A stretch of DNA of 64,000 bases, taken from positions 127,005-191,004 of the forward strand of contig NZ_LN876586.1 in NCBI RefSeq assembly GCF_001282725.1. The letters run 5' to 3'. The notes below the pieces were generated by a model. It was not told the DNA's origin and did not search any database. It saw nothing but the letters and a program-made list of their open reading frames with translations. Position numbers and translations under genes: made by a program. Origin of the DNA: Inediibacterium massiliense. Lineage in GTDB: Bacteria; Bacillota; Clostridia; Peptostreptococcales; Thermotaleaceae. Shown here in pieces: positions 1 through 8,997 of the stretch (the first letter of the stretch is position 1; each line of letters begins with the position of its first letter).

Positions 1-75
1 AGGAATAGGACTCAATATCCAAGTCGATAGATGAAAATTTTTGAATTTAAATATATTATACGAGGAGAGTAATGT

Positions 76-1431
76 ATGACAGAAAGAGAAAAAATGATGG
101 GAGAAGAGAAAATTTCTAGCGTATTATTAAAATTGTCTATACCAGCAATTATAGGCATGTTGGTAAATGCTATTTATAATATAGTAGATACTGCCTTTGT
201 AGGAATGTTAAAAAATACGAGTGCGATTGCTGCTGTTAGTGTGGCTTTTCCTATGTTTGTTATGATAGGCGCCATAGGACTGATGTTTGGAATAGGGGCT
301 GCATCGTATATATCTAGACTTCTAGGAGAAAAGAATAAAAAATTAGCAGATCAAACGGCTTCTACTACATTTTTTACGAGTTTGATTTTTAGTATGTTTT
401 TTACAATATTTGGGGTTGTGTTTATTGTTCCTATATTAAAAATGTTTGGGGCTACAGATACGATTATGATTTTTGCAAAAGATTATTCGAAGATTATTAT
501 GTTCGGATCTACTTTTACAATTATGAATATGACGCTTAATAATATGATTCGAGCAGAAGGAAATGCAAAATATAGTATGATGGCTATGAGTATAGGAGCA
601 CTTCTTAATATTATATTAGATCCTATTTTTATGTTTGTATTTGATATGGGTATCAAAGGAGCTGCAGTAGCTACAGTTGTGGCTCAAAGCATATCTTTTA
701 TATTTTTGATGAGATACTATATATTTAAAAAAAGTTATATTCATATTTCTATAAAATATTTTTCTTTTTCTATAAAGATTTATAATGAAATTATGAAAAT
801 AGGGCTGGCTACTTTTGCTAGACAAGCTTTAGGAAGTTTTGCTTTGGGCTTTATCAATCTAGCTGCAAAAGGATATGGCGATGCAGCTGTTGCGGCTATG
901 GGGATTTCTTTAAGAGTATTTTCGCTAGGAATGTTTGTAATATTTGGATACAATCAAGGATTTCAACCTGTAGTGGGTTATAATTATGGAGCAAAAAAAT
1001 ACAAAAGATTAAAAGAGGCTATCGAAATATCTGTAAAATGGACTAGTATATTTTGCATCATAGTTACTATAGTATTTGCTATTTTTGCAAAAGAAATTGT
1101 ATTAGTATTTAGTCAGGATATGGATGTGGTAACTATTGGAGCAAAGACTTTAAGAGTCATGAGCATATTATTCCCTTTATTTGGATTTCAACAAGTTTAT
1201 GGAGTATTATTTCAAGCACTGGGAAAAGGAAAGGAAGCGTTAGCTTTATCTGTGGCAAGACAAGGGATATTTTTACTTCCTGCTATTTTTATTTTACCAA
1301 AATGGTTTGAATTAGATGGAGTCATCTGGAGTCAGACTGTTGCAGATTTATTAACACTGATATTTACCAGCATACTAGCTATTAGATTGCATAAAGAAAT
1401 TAGAAAAGAGATGACAGATCAAAGGGCATAG
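76..1431 (+). CDS. MATE family multidrug/Na+ efflux transporter
   Basis: This 451-residue, very hydrophobic protein has the layout of a MATE antiporter: about 12 membrane helices in two similar halves. Each half starts with a stretch of the type PAIIGMLVNAIYNIVDTAF, the usual MATE helix 1 pattern. The family exports cationic drugs or toxic metabolites across the cell membrane in exchange for Na+ or H+; the substrate cannot be read from sequence. The ATG start follows a GAGGAGAG ribosome site by a few bases. It ends 25 bases before the SH3/3D gene with no terminator seen between, so the two may be co-transcribed. A second MATE gene lies on the other strand at 61391-62731. Confidence 0.9.
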   Translation: MTEREKMMGEEKISSVLLKLSIPAIIGMLVNAIYNIVDTAFVGMLKNTSAIAAVSVAFPMFVMIGAIGLMFGIGAASYISRLLGEKNKKLADQTASTTFFTSLIFSMFFTIFGVVFIVPILKMFGATDTIMIFAKDYSKIIMFGSTFTIMNMTLNNMIRAEGNAKYSMMAMSIGALLNIILDPIFMFVFDMGIKGAAVATVVAQSISFIFLMRYYIFKKSYIHISIKYFSFSIKIYNEIMKIGLATFARQALGSFALGFINLAAKGYGDAAVAAMGISLRVFSLGMFVIFGYNQGFQPVVGYNYGAKKYKRLKEAIEISVKWTSIFCIIVTIVFAIFAKEIVLVFSQDMDVVTIGAKTLRVMSILFPLFGFQQVYGVLFQALGKGKEALALSVARQGIFLLPAIFILPKWFELDGVIWSQTVADLLTLIFTSILAIRLHKEIRKEMTDQRA

Positions 1432-1456
1432 AGTTAAAAAAGGGAGGAATGATATT

Positions 1457-2587
1457 TTGATAAAAATGATGAAACCAATGATTGTTGTTTTATTATGTAT
1501 ATTATTTGGAACTATGACTTATGCGCAAAGTCCATCAAAAGGAACGATCATAGAAAATGGAGCTATTTTATGCAAAGAGCCTAAGGCATCTTCTCAAGTT
1601 ATAGAAAGACTTTCATTAGGAGAAGAGATATATATAGAAGACAATCACGGTAGATGGTATAAGATTTCTACAAAGAGAGGAACTTTTGGGTGGATTCATA
1701 GTGAATATGTACTTTTAAAAAAAGAAGAAAAGCCGTTTATACAAAATGCTTTTGTGAATACAGAATCTATAAATATATATAAAGAAGCAAATATAGAATC
1801 AGATATTGTAGGAAGGTTAGGTTTTTCTACTAAGATTGCATTAGTAAAAAGAAAAGATAGATGGATTGAGGTTTCTATGGGAGATGAGGTTTTAGGATGG
1901 GTAGTAGATGAAAATATACAAATTATTCCTCATATTTCAAAAGGAAAAGTGTTGATAGAAAGTGAAATTTTGTCTAAGCCTTCAGCAGGTATGAAAAGTA
2001 TAGATACAATTAATAAAAATACCAAAGTCAATATTCTTAATTTACAAGATGGTTATTTTGAAATTGAATATCAAAGTAAAAAAGGATGGATTCTGGCAAG
2101 GAATGTAAGTCTTATTCATGAAGAATTTTTTTCTGAAAGTTTCATAAAGAAAGAAATAGATATCAAAGAAGAAAAAGAAGATAATGTTACAACATATGGA
2201 CAGATTATAGAAGATGCAAAACTTTTAGGAAATGATTATAAAGTAATGGCTTATGATTTGTCTATAGGATCTTGTGGAAAAAGTGTAGGATCAAAATATA
2301 GAGGGTATACTCGAACAGGTATTAATTTAAATGGAAAACAATGGGGAGAAGTAATGGTTGTTGCTGTAGATTCAAAAAAAATTCCTCTTGGAAGTAAGGT
2401 ACTTATAGTATTTGATGAAAAAGATTGGAGATCCAAATATAATGGTATTTATCTTGCCGCAGACACAGGTGGTGGAGTGCAGGGAAATGAGATGGATATT
2501 TATTTAGGAGATGGAGGAAATGACCGGATTCAAGCTGTAAAAGATTTTGGAACAGCTAATCATGTAAGTGTATATCTTTTAAATTAA
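1457..2587 (+). CDS. Secreted SH3-repeat protein with C-terminal 3D domain
   Basis: This 376-residue protein has an N-terminal signal peptide (hydrophobic core about residues 8-22, likely cleaved near TYAQ). Three bacterial SH3-like repeats follow at roughly 27-90, 98-160 and 165-225, each with the GWI/GWV signature. The C-terminal 3D domain (about 265-376) carries the three conserved Asp regions, including VAVDSKKIPLG and AADTGGGVQGNEMDIY. The 3D domain is a minimal MltA-like fold found in peptidoglycan lytic enzymes such as the sporulation-linked YuiC/Stp proteins, so this is probably a cell-wall or spore-cortex enzyme. The start is UUG at 1457 behind AGGGAGG; an ATG at 1466 is possible. 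A terminator overlaps the stop codon. Confidence 0.85.
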   Translation: MIKMMKPMIVVLLCILFGTMTYAQSPSKGTIIENGAILCKEPKASSQVIERLSLGEEIYIEDNHGRWYKISTKRGTFGWIHSEYVLLKKEEKPFIQNAFVNTESINIYKEANIESDIVGRLGFSTKIALVKRKDRWIEVSMGDEVLGWVVDENIQIIPHISKGKVLIESEILSKPSAGMKSIDTINKNTKVNILNLQDGYFEIEYQSKKGWILARNVSLIHEEFFSESFIKKEIDIKEEKEDNVTTYGQIIEDAKLLGNDYKVMAYDLSIGSCGKSVGSKYRGYTRTGINLNGKQWGEVMVVAVDSKKIPLGSKVLIVFDEKDWRSKYNGIYLAADTGGGVQGNEMDIYLGDGGNDRIQAVKDFGTANHVSVYLLN

Positions 2588-2607
2588 GCCCTTATGGGCT
2601 TTTTTTG
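2586..2607 (+). terminator. Rho-independent terminator after the SH3/3D gene
   Basis: AAGCCC and GGGCTT pair around a TTAT loop and are followed by seven T residues. The 5' arm overlaps the stop codon. An in-frame ATG inside this hairpin is not the start of the next gene. Confidence 0.8.
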
Positions 2608-2653
2608 TATACAAAAACAAATGGATGGGAAAAATAACATGGGAGGTGAAAAA

Positions 2654-3748
2654 TTGAAACAAATTCTTACTCATAGACAAATTTCATTTATTGTTTTTGG
2701 ATTGACTGTAGGTTATGGGCTTATTAATTTACCACAAAAAGTAGCAGAAGATGGAGGAACAAGAGGATGGGTTTCTTTAGTCTTTGCCACACTTGTTACA
2801 ATATTTTTTACCTATATTATTCTGAAGCTTAGTTGTAGTTACCCAAACCAAACCATTGAGGAATATAGTAAGACATTAACTAATGGATTTTTTTCATCTT
2901 TGATTGTCCTATTTTATATTATATATTTTTTTATTTCCTTTTGTATGATGACAAGAATTACTTGTGAGACTATTAAGCTGACTATACTCATTAAGACGCC
3001 TATATGGGTACTTTCTTTTTCTTTATTAATGGTTGTTTATTATGCAATGATACATAAAATATTTACAGTAGGAAGAATATGTGAAATTTATGGAACAATT
3101 ATTATTATAGGTGCTCTTTTTTTATTTTTTTCCATTTTTTTAGAAGGAGAATGGATTCATTTACGCCCTTTTTTTGAAGTAAAGGAGTTGCCTAAATATA
3201 TCTATCATTCTACAACTATTATTTTCTCTTTTCTAGGAATAGAAATTTTAATTATTATTCCAATTGAAAAAAAAGTTCATACTCATATCTATAAATATAT
3301 TTTGGGTATGATTTTGTTTATAGGTTTTTTTTATATTTTAGATGTGGAAGCTTGTATATCTGTGATGGGGGCTGAAAATATTGTTTATTACAATGATGCA
3401 TTATTGGCCACCTTAAGAAGAATAGATATTAAAGGACTCCAATTTATTAGAAGATTAGATGGAATTTTTATTATCATATGGATTATGTCTGTCTTTTGTA
3501 GTATATTGATTGAAGCCTATGCAACAGCTTATTTGATTCATAAAAAGGTTGAAAAAATATCTTTTTCTAAAATATCTTTTTTTGTAATCAGCATGGGATT
3601 TTTGGTATCCTTGGTGCCCGCAACATTTATGGAAACAGAAGAAATGTTAGATATAGTGAGTAAATTGGGAATTTGGGCTAGTGCTGTTATTCCTACCATA
3701 TTGTTAATGATTGAAAAGGTGAAAAAAAATGCTAAAAAAAGTATATAA
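2654..3748 (+). CDS. gerKB: Spore germination receptor permease subunit (GerAB/GerKB type)
   Basis: This 364-residue integral membrane protein of the GerAB (APC-superfamily) type is subunit B of a Ger germinant receptor in the spore inner membrane. The start MKQILTHRQISFIVFG followed by GYGLINLPQKVAEDGG is typical of the family, and about ten hydrophobic segments follow. I chose UUG at 2654 because a near-perfect ribosome site (GGGAGGTG) lies 5 bases upstream. The longer frame from 2594 would begin inside the preceding terminator. The gene overlaps gerKC by 20 bases, so translation is probably coupled. The order here is B-C-A, whereas A comes first in many clostridial gerK loci. Confidence 0.9.
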   Translation: MKQILTHRQISFIVFGLTVGYGLINLPQKVAEDGGTRGWVSLVFATLVTIFFTYIILKLSCSYPNQTIEEYSKTLTNGFFSSLIVLFYIIYFFISFCMMTRITCETIKLTILIKTPIWVLSFSLLMVVYYAMIHKIFTVGRICEIYGTIIIIGALFLFFSIFLEGEWIHLRPFFEVKELPKYIYHSTTIIFSFLGIEILIIIPIEKKVHTHIYKYILGMILFIGFFYILDVEACISVMGAENIVYYNDALLATLRRIDIKGLQFIRRLDGIFIIIWIMSVFCSILIEAYATAYLIHKKVEKISFSKISFFVISMGFLVSLVPATFMETEEMLDIVSKLGIWASAVIPTILLMIEKVKKNAKKSI

Positions 3749-4868
3749 ATGGATGATTTTAATTTTATTGGGCAACATTTTATGTGGATGCTGGGATTAT
3801 AGGGATATTGATAAAAAATGTGTAGTGGTTTCTATAGGAGTAGATAGGATAAAGGATATGATTGAATTTTCAGCAGAGTTGGCTCAGCTTAATTCTCCGA
3901 AAGAGAAAAGTGAAAAAGCACAAGTAGCAAATGTATACAATATGATATCTCAAGGAAAAACCTTTGAAGATGCTAGAAGGAACTATGATGCAAGCAATCC
4001 ATTTCCCATTTTTTTAGGAGCTTCAAGAGTAGTTGTTTTTGGAGAAGTTTATGCCAAAGAAGGAATAGGGGCTTATTTGAATAGAGTAGATCGTACTACA
4101 GATTATAGAAAGACAGTTTTAGCTGTAGTGAGTAAAGAAAGACCTTCTATTCTTTTAAATAGAAATATAAAAAAAGATATAGCCGTAGGATTTTTGGTTG
4201 AGGATATTATAGACAATTTATCCAATAGAGGAAAAACTATATATTCTACAGTGGGGGACCTTTTATCAGATGTAGAATTGCAACAAGGAGGATATATCAT
4301 GCCTTATATAGGTATGAGAAAAAATAATATATCTTATTTAGGACTGGCAGTTATGAAGGATTCAAAGTTGATAGATGTAATTGATGAGAAAGATACCCAA
4401 GGACTTTTGTATTTGTTGGTCAAAAACATTTCATCATTTGAAGGAATAGAGGAGATAAAGAATAAAGACAATATGTATTCATTTTTAATATCTATTAGAA
4501 AAAGAAAAATAAAGATAGATTATGAAGAAAATACACCTACTATTTATGTTGATTTAAAATTAGAGGGACAGCTTTCCTATCAATATTATCGTGGTCATCT
4601 ACATAAAAAAGATATAAAAAATTTAGAAGAAAAAATTTCTAAAATAGAAAAACAAAAAATACAAGAGATCATTCAAAAAGCTCAAAAAGAATACAAATGT
4701 GATATTTTTGGATTTGTTGAATATTTTAGAGCACAACATATACAAGAATATGAAAAGATGCAATGGAGAAAAATATTTCCAAATGCTAAAGTAGTGGTTC
4801 GTGTCAATACTAAGATAGTAAACACGAATCTAGTCAATCAAAATGCTAAAAAACCACTTGAGGAATGA
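3729..4868 (+). CDS. gerKC: Spore germination lipoprotein Ger(x)C (GerKC type)
   Basis: This 379-residue protein begins with a lipoprotein signal; the lipobox ILCGC is followed by WDYRDIDKK, the family's characteristic WD(Y)RDI start. The body contains the Ger(x)C pattern around GASRVVVFGEVYAKEGI and the C-terminal germination domain. It is the lipid-anchored C subunit of the germinant receptor, working with the B permease and A subunit on either side. It overlaps gerKB by 20 bases and gerKA by four (ATGA), a tightly coupled three-gene operon. Length is normal for the family. Confidence 0.92.
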   Translation: MLKKVYKWMILILLGNILCGCWDYRDIDKKCVVVSIGVDRIKDMIEFSAELAQLNSPKEKSEKAQVANVYNMISQGKTFEDARRNYDASNPFPIFLGASRVVVFGEVYAKEGIGAYLNRVDRTTDYRKTVLAVVSKERPSILLNRNIKKDIAVGFLVEDIIDNLSNRGKTIYSTVGDLLSDVELQQGGYIMPYIGMRKNNISYLGLAVMKDSKLIDVIDEKDTQGLLYLLVKNISSFEGIEEIKNKDNMYSFLISIRKRKIKIDYEENTPTIYVDLKLEGQLSYQYYRGHLHKKDIKNLEEKISKIEKQKIQEIIQKAQKEYKCDIFGFVEYFRAQHIQEYEKMQWRKIFPNAKVVVRVNTKIVNTNLVNQNAKKPLEE

Positions 4869-6292
4869 ATAGGATGAATAATAAAAAACTATGGATAGAA
4901 AGATTACAACAAATAGATGGGGAAATGCTTATCAAGAAAATTTCTATGAATGGTCAAGATATTTTTTTAGCATATCTTCCTTTATTAACAAATAAAAAAA
5001 TGATTTCTGAATATATTATTAAACCCATATTAAACGAAAAAAATGAAAAAGTGGATATACAAAAGCTGTTGGAATCTATTCTTTATATAGATGATGCATT
5101 TTTAGATGAAGATATGGATAAATTAGAAAATTATATTTTGAAAGGGTATTCTATTATCTTTTGTTCTCATTGCAAAAATTATATTGTGGCCAATACGAAA
5201 AAGACAGAAAAAAGATCAGTGAGTCCTCCAGAATTAGAAACTACATTAAGAGCTCCTAAGGATGCATTTACAGAAAGTCTAGAAACAAATTTATCTTTGA
5301 TTCGATCTAGAATTAAAGATAAATCATTAAAGATGGATTTTTATTGTATAGGAACAAGAACACAGACAGATGTAGTGATGATGTATATGGAAGATATAGC
5401 TAATGAAGAGTTTGTAGAGGAAGTGAAAGAAAAATTATCAAAAATACATATAGATGGAATTTTAGAATCAGGGTATATACAAAAGATTTTACTAGATAAT
5501 ACATTTGATCTGTTTCCTCAGACAGGAATTGCAGAAAGATCTGATACAGTATGTGCCAATATTTTAGAAGGAAAAATTGCTATTTTTGTAGAAGGTAGTA
5601 ATTTGGCTTTGATCGTACCTAAAATATTTATTGAGTTTTTAGATGCAGGGGAAGATCATTATGACAATCTATATTTAGGGATTTTTTCTAAAGTTTTAAG
5701 AATATTTTCTTTGTTTTCATCATTATTACTATCTTCTTTATATGTAGCTGTAGTAAGCTTTCATACAGATATTTTACCTCCTCAATTTATATTAGCATTA
5801 GCTACATCTAGAACGGCAGTTCCATTTAATTCTATTATAGAGGCTGTACTAATGGAACTTGTAGTAGAAATATTAAGAGAAGCTAGTATTAGGCTTCCCA
5901 AGCAAGTAGGACCTGCAATTGGAATTGTAGGAGCCATTGTAATAGGGCAAGCAGCTGTTGCAGCAGGGGTGATAAGTCCTTTGATTGTAATTATTGTGTC
6001 TCTTGCTATGTTATGTTCTTTTGTGGCTCCAGATTATACAATCATGAGCCCTTTTAGAATTTTAAAATTTATGATTATTTTTTTTACAGGCATTCTAGGT
6101 TTGTTTGGATTGGTTATGGGTATTACATTGATTGTTATTCATCTTAGTAGTTTAACAACACTAGGGATTCCGTATCTTTCAGTCTTGTCGCCATTTCATA
6201 GAGAGGATCTAAAGAAATATTTTCTAAGTGAAATTACTTTAGCTAAAAAAAGACCAAGCTTTTTAAGAACAAAGAATCCAATAAGAAAATAA
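4865..6292 (+). CDS. gerKA: Spore germination receptor subunit A (GerAA/GerKA type)
   Basis: This 475-residue protein has a soluble N-terminal domain (about 1-270). It is followed by membrane segments around 275-440 containing the family hallmarks ALATSRTAVPFN, LREASIRLPKQVG and VSPLI-type helices (here GVISPLIVIIVS). It is the GerA-family A subunit, which forms the membrane core of the nutrient receptor with subunits B and C. The start codon overlaps the gerKC stop (ATGA). The short N-terminal extension seen in some GerAA proteins is absent, giving a length at the lower end of the family range. A hairpin terminator follows, ending the operon. Confidence 0.92.
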   Translation: MNRMNNKKLWIERLQQIDGEMLIKKISMNGQDIFLAYLPLLTNKKMISEYIIKPILNEKNEKVDIQKLLESILYIDDAFLDEDMDKLENYILKGYSIIFCSHCKNYIVANTKKTEKRSVSPPELETTLRAPKDAFTESLETNLSLIRSRIKDKSLKMDFYCIGTRTQTDVVMMYMEDIANEEFVEEVKEKLSKIHIDGILESGYIQKILLDNTFDLFPQTGIAERSDTVCANILEGKIAIFVEGSNLALIVPKIFIEFLDAGEDHYDNLYLGIFSKVLRIFSLFSSLLLSSLYVAVVSFHTDILPPQFILALATSRTAVPFNSIIEAVLMELVVEILREASIRLPKQVGPAIGIVGAIVIGQAAVAAGVISPLIVIIVSLAMLCSFVAPDYTIMSPFRILKFMIIFFTGILGLFGLVMGITLIVIHLSSLTTLGIPYLSVLSPFHREDLKKYFLSEITLAKKRPSFLRTKNPIRK

Positions 6293-6294
6293 AT

Positions 6295-6326
6295 GCTCCT
6301 GTAAAAGGGAGCTTGTTCATTTTTTG
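6295..6326 (+). terminator. Probable terminator after gerKA
   Basis: GCTCC and GGAGC pair around a short loop, followed a few bases on by a T-rich run. The stem is short, so the call is moderate. Confidence 0.55.
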
Positions 6327-6430
6327 ATAATTTTTGTATAGATACAATATAAAATGTATGGGCATTGTGATACAATATAAAAAGAATATGATAAAATAAA
6401 AATGAAAGTTATAGGAAAGGGGACCTTAAA

Positions 6431-7357
6431 TTGAAAAAATACAATCATCTATTTGGACCTGTTCCCTCAAGAAGAATGGGATTGTCTATTGGAGTAAGTC
6501 CTATTCCCCCAAAATACTGCAATTATTCTTGTGTATATTGTCAGCTTGGGAGAACTACTAAAATGACCAATACAAAAGAAACATTTTTTGAAACAAATTT
6601 AATTCTTAAAGAGTTTAAAGAATATTTAAAAGAAAATATAGATTTTGATGTAGTGACCATCGTAGGAGAAGGGGAGCCTACTTTATATAAAAATATAAAA
6701 GAGCTTATTTTGGAATTAAAACAATTGACTCAAAAACCTATAGCAGTCATTACAAATGGATCTTTTCTGAATGAAGAAGAGGTCAGAAATAGTCTTTTAG
6801 ATGCAGATATTGTCCTTCCTTCTTTAGATGCATATGATGAAGAAAGTTTTAGAAAAATAGATAGACCTTACAAAAAAATAAAATTTGATGAAATTTATAA
6901 TGGACTTATAGATTTTTCAAAGATTTATAAAGGGCAATTGTGGGTTGAAACTATGATCATAAAAGATATGAATGATGATGAAGAATCCTTATTAAAATTT
7001 AAAAATATTTTAAAACCCATTGAGTATGACAGACTTTATATCAATACTCCAGTAAGACCTCCAGCAGAGGGATGGGTAGAGATGGCGAGTGAAGATAGTA
7101 TAAAAAAAGCAGTAGAAATCCTAGGAGGAATTTCTATTGATATGTTAGGTACACAAGGCTTTTTTAGCGAAGAAGAGGATGATTATGAGGCAGTTTTAAG
7201 TATTATTAGAAGACACCCCATGAATCAATATGAGGTTGAGAGCTTTTTGAAATCTAGAGATTGTAAAAATATAAAAGATATATTTGATCAATTTAAAGAG
7301 GATGAAAGAATTTCTATTGTAAATTACAAAGGCTACAATACATATAGATGTCAATAG
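6431..7357 (+). CDS. Radical SAM protein, COG0731-like
   Basis: This 308-residue protein starts with GPVPSRRMGLSIGV and has a CX3CX2C iron-sulfur motif (C30, C34, C37 in CNYSCVYCQLGR), the pattern of the COG0731 radical SAM group. VVTIVGEGEPTLY supplies the SAM-binding GxGEPTL element. The family has uncharacterised or tRNA-modification-like roles (distantly TYW1-like); the actual reaction is unknown. The start is UUG at 6431 behind GGAAAGGGGA. It lies 19 bases upstream of the pyridoxal kinase gene and is probably co-transcribed with it. Confidence 0.85.
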   Translation: MKKYNHLFGPVPSRRMGLSIGVSPIPPKYCNYSCVYCQLGRTTKMTNTKETFFETNLILKEFKEYLKENIDFDVVTIVGEGEPTLYKNIKELILELKQLTQKPIAVITNGSFLNEEEVRNSLLDADIVLPSLDAYDEESFRKIDRPYKKIKFDEIYNGLIDFSKIYKGQLWVETMIIKDMNDDEESLLKFKNILKPIEYDRLYINTPVRPPAEGWVEMASEDSIKKAVEILGGISIDMLGTQGFFSEEEDDYEAVLSIIRRHPMNQYEVESFLKSRDCKNIKDIFDQFKEDERISIVNYKGYNTYRCQ

Positions 7358-7376
7358 ATTAGGGAGGAGGAAAATT

Positions 7377-8249
7377 ATGGATAAACCTGTAAAAAGAGTA
7401 GCTGCCATCCATGACCTTTCAGGATTTGGGAGATCTTCTTTATCAGTGATTATTCCTATTTTATCTACTATGAAAGTTCAAGTCTGTCCGGTTCCTACTG
7501 CTGTTTTATCTACTCATACGGGAGGGTTTGAAGGATATAGTTTTGTGGATTTGACAGACACGATGGAGGATTATATTCAACATTGGAAAAAACTAGATAT
7601 AGATTTTGATTGTATATATAGTGGATTTTTAGGTTCTCCTAAACAAATTGATATTGTCTCTCGATTTATTGATTTGTTTGGAAATAAAGAAAATCTAAAG
7701 GTAATAGACCCTGTAATGGGAGATAATGGACAGCTTTATAGTACCATGAATGAAGAAATGATAGATAAGATGAAAAAACTCATTAAAAAAGCAGATATTA
7801 TCACTCCTAATTTTACAGAAGCAGCTTATTTATTAGATGAATCTTATGATACAAAAATGTCAGAAGAGATGATAAAAAATTGGCTTGTAAGATTAGCGGA
7901 TATGGGTCCTAAGATTGTGATTATTACGAGTGTTCCAGAAAAAGAATGTAAAAACACCAGTGTAATTGCTTATGATCGAGAAGGAAAAAAATTTTGGAAA
8001 GTAAGTTGTCTATATATTCCTGCTCATTTTCCAGGGACAGGAGATACTTTTACAAGTGTATTAGTAGGAAGTCTATTACAAGGAGATAGTTTACCTGTTG
8101 CAATGGATAGAAGTGTACAATTTATTATTTCTGCCATCAGAGCAAGTTATGGATTTGATTATCCTGAGAGAGAAGGCATTTTATTAGAGAGAGTTTTAGA
8201 AAATCTAAAATTACCGGTTTTAGTCAATAGCTATGAAATTCTTAAATAA
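7377..8249 (+). CDS. Pyridoxal/pyridoxamine kinase (PdxY/PdxK family)
   Basis: This 290-residue ribokinase-fold enzyme probably phosphorylates pyridoxal, pyridoxamine or pyridoxine with ATP in vitamin B6 salvage. Visible features are the N-terminal AAIHDLSGFGRSSL, the PVPTAVLSTHTGGF substrate segment, DPVMGDNGQLY, and FPGTGDTFTS, which holds the anion hole and catalytic Asp. This variant is the one usually annotated as pyridoxamine kinase in Clostridia. AGGGAGGAGG directly precedes the ATG. The neighbouring nitroreductase follows after 57 bases. Confidence 0.88.
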   Translation: MDKPVKRVAAIHDLSGFGRSSLSVIIPILSTMKVQVCPVPTAVLSTHTGGFEGYSFVDLTDTMEDYIQHWKKLDIDFDCIYSGFLGSPKQIDIVSRFIDLFGNKENLKVIDPVMGDNGQLYSTMNEEMIDKMKKLIKKADIITPNFTEAAYLLDESYDTKMSEEMIKNWLVRLADMGPKIVIITSVPEKECKNTSVIAYDREGKKFWKVSCLYIPAHFPGTGDTFTSVLVGSLLQGDSLPVAMDRSVQFIISAIRASYGFDYPEREGILLERVLENLKLPVLVNSYEILK

Positions 8250-8262
8250 AAAGGCACATGAA

Positions 8263-8296
8263 TCCTTCCTTCTTTGTACATAATAATCAGGAAGGA
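8263..8296 (+). promoter_or_regulatory. Inverted repeat covering the nitroreductase ribosome site
   Basis: TCCTTCCT (8263-8270) is exactly complementary to AGGAAGGA (8289-8296), which is the Shine-Dalgarno sequence of the nitroreductase gene. The 18-base loop makes the hairpin moderate in stability. If formed, it would hide the ribosome site. Regulation by it is inference only. Confidence 0.35.
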
Positions 8297-8306
8297 GTGT
8301 GATCAT

Positions 8307-8870
8307 ATGCAATTTTATGAAGTAATTGAAAATCGAAAAAGTATAAAATCTTTTAAACAGTCGCCCATTGAAAAAAATAAACTATCTAGAATGATGCATG
8401 CAGCTATGCAATGCCCTTCGTGGAAGAATCATACATCTTATAAATTTATTTTAGTAGAAGGTGAAAGAGAAAAAAAAGAATTATCTAAAGCAATTATGAA
8501 TGAAACGCAAGAAGCTTCAAATGCAATTGTGGAAGCTCCTATGGTGGCAGTAGTGGTAGGAGAGCCTTTAAGTTCAGGGATTATAACAGACAAGGAATAT
8601 TACTTAGTGGATGGAGCCATTGCTATGGAACACTTTGTCTTAGCAGCTACCAATGAAGGATATGGAACTTGTTGGATTGCTGCATTAGATGAAGAAAAAG
8701 TAAGAAATGCTCTTTCTATCCCTAATGAATTTAGAGTCATTGCCATGACTCCAATAGGCGAAATAGAAGAAGAAACACCTTATGAAGATAAAAAAGATGT
8801 GAGAGAACAGGTATTTTTAAATCAATGGGGAAAAACTTATACAGAAAATGAAGTACAGTCTATACATTAA
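8307..8870 (+). CDS. Nitroreductase family FMN-dependent oxidoreductase
   Basis: This 187-residue protein is of the FMN nitroreductase fold. ENRKSIKSFKQSPIE at the N-terminus supplies the R-S/R FMN phosphate contact, and APMVAVVVG and the GYGTCWIAALDEEKVR block complete the pattern. Such enzymes reduce nitro groups, quinones or flavins with NAD(P)H; the natural substrate is unknown. The start chosen is ATG 8307, nine bases after GGAAGGAGTG. The open frame extends further upstream but has no ribosome site there. A strong terminator follows directly. Confidence 0.85.
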   Translation: MQFYEVIENRKSIKSFKQSPIEKNKLSRMMHAAMQCPSWKNHTSYKFILVEGEREKKELSKAIMNETQEASNAIVEAPMVAVVVGEPLSSGIITDKEYYLVDGAIAMEHFVLAATNEGYGTCWIAALDEEKVRNALSIPNEFRVIAMTPIGEIEEETPYEDKKDVREQVFLNQWGKTYTENEVQSIH

Positions 8871-8896
8871 AGCATTATCCACTGGATAATGCTTTT
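8871..8896 (+). terminator. Rho-independent terminator after nitroreductase
   Basis: A perfect 10-bp stem (AGCATTATCC with GGATAATGCT) around an ACT loop, followed by TTTT. Confidence 0.85.
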
Positions 8897-8997
8897 GTAT
8901 ATAGGATGGATAAAAGAATATGGAAAAATATAAAAATAGATGAAACTTTTATTAGGAATTTTCGTCTAAACAATTAAAATGAAAAAGGAGTGAGGAT

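Noticed and set aside
2594-2653. Upstream extension of gerKB
   Set aside because: The first ATG lies in the terminator of the preceding gene and has no ribosome site; UUG 2654 has a strong one.
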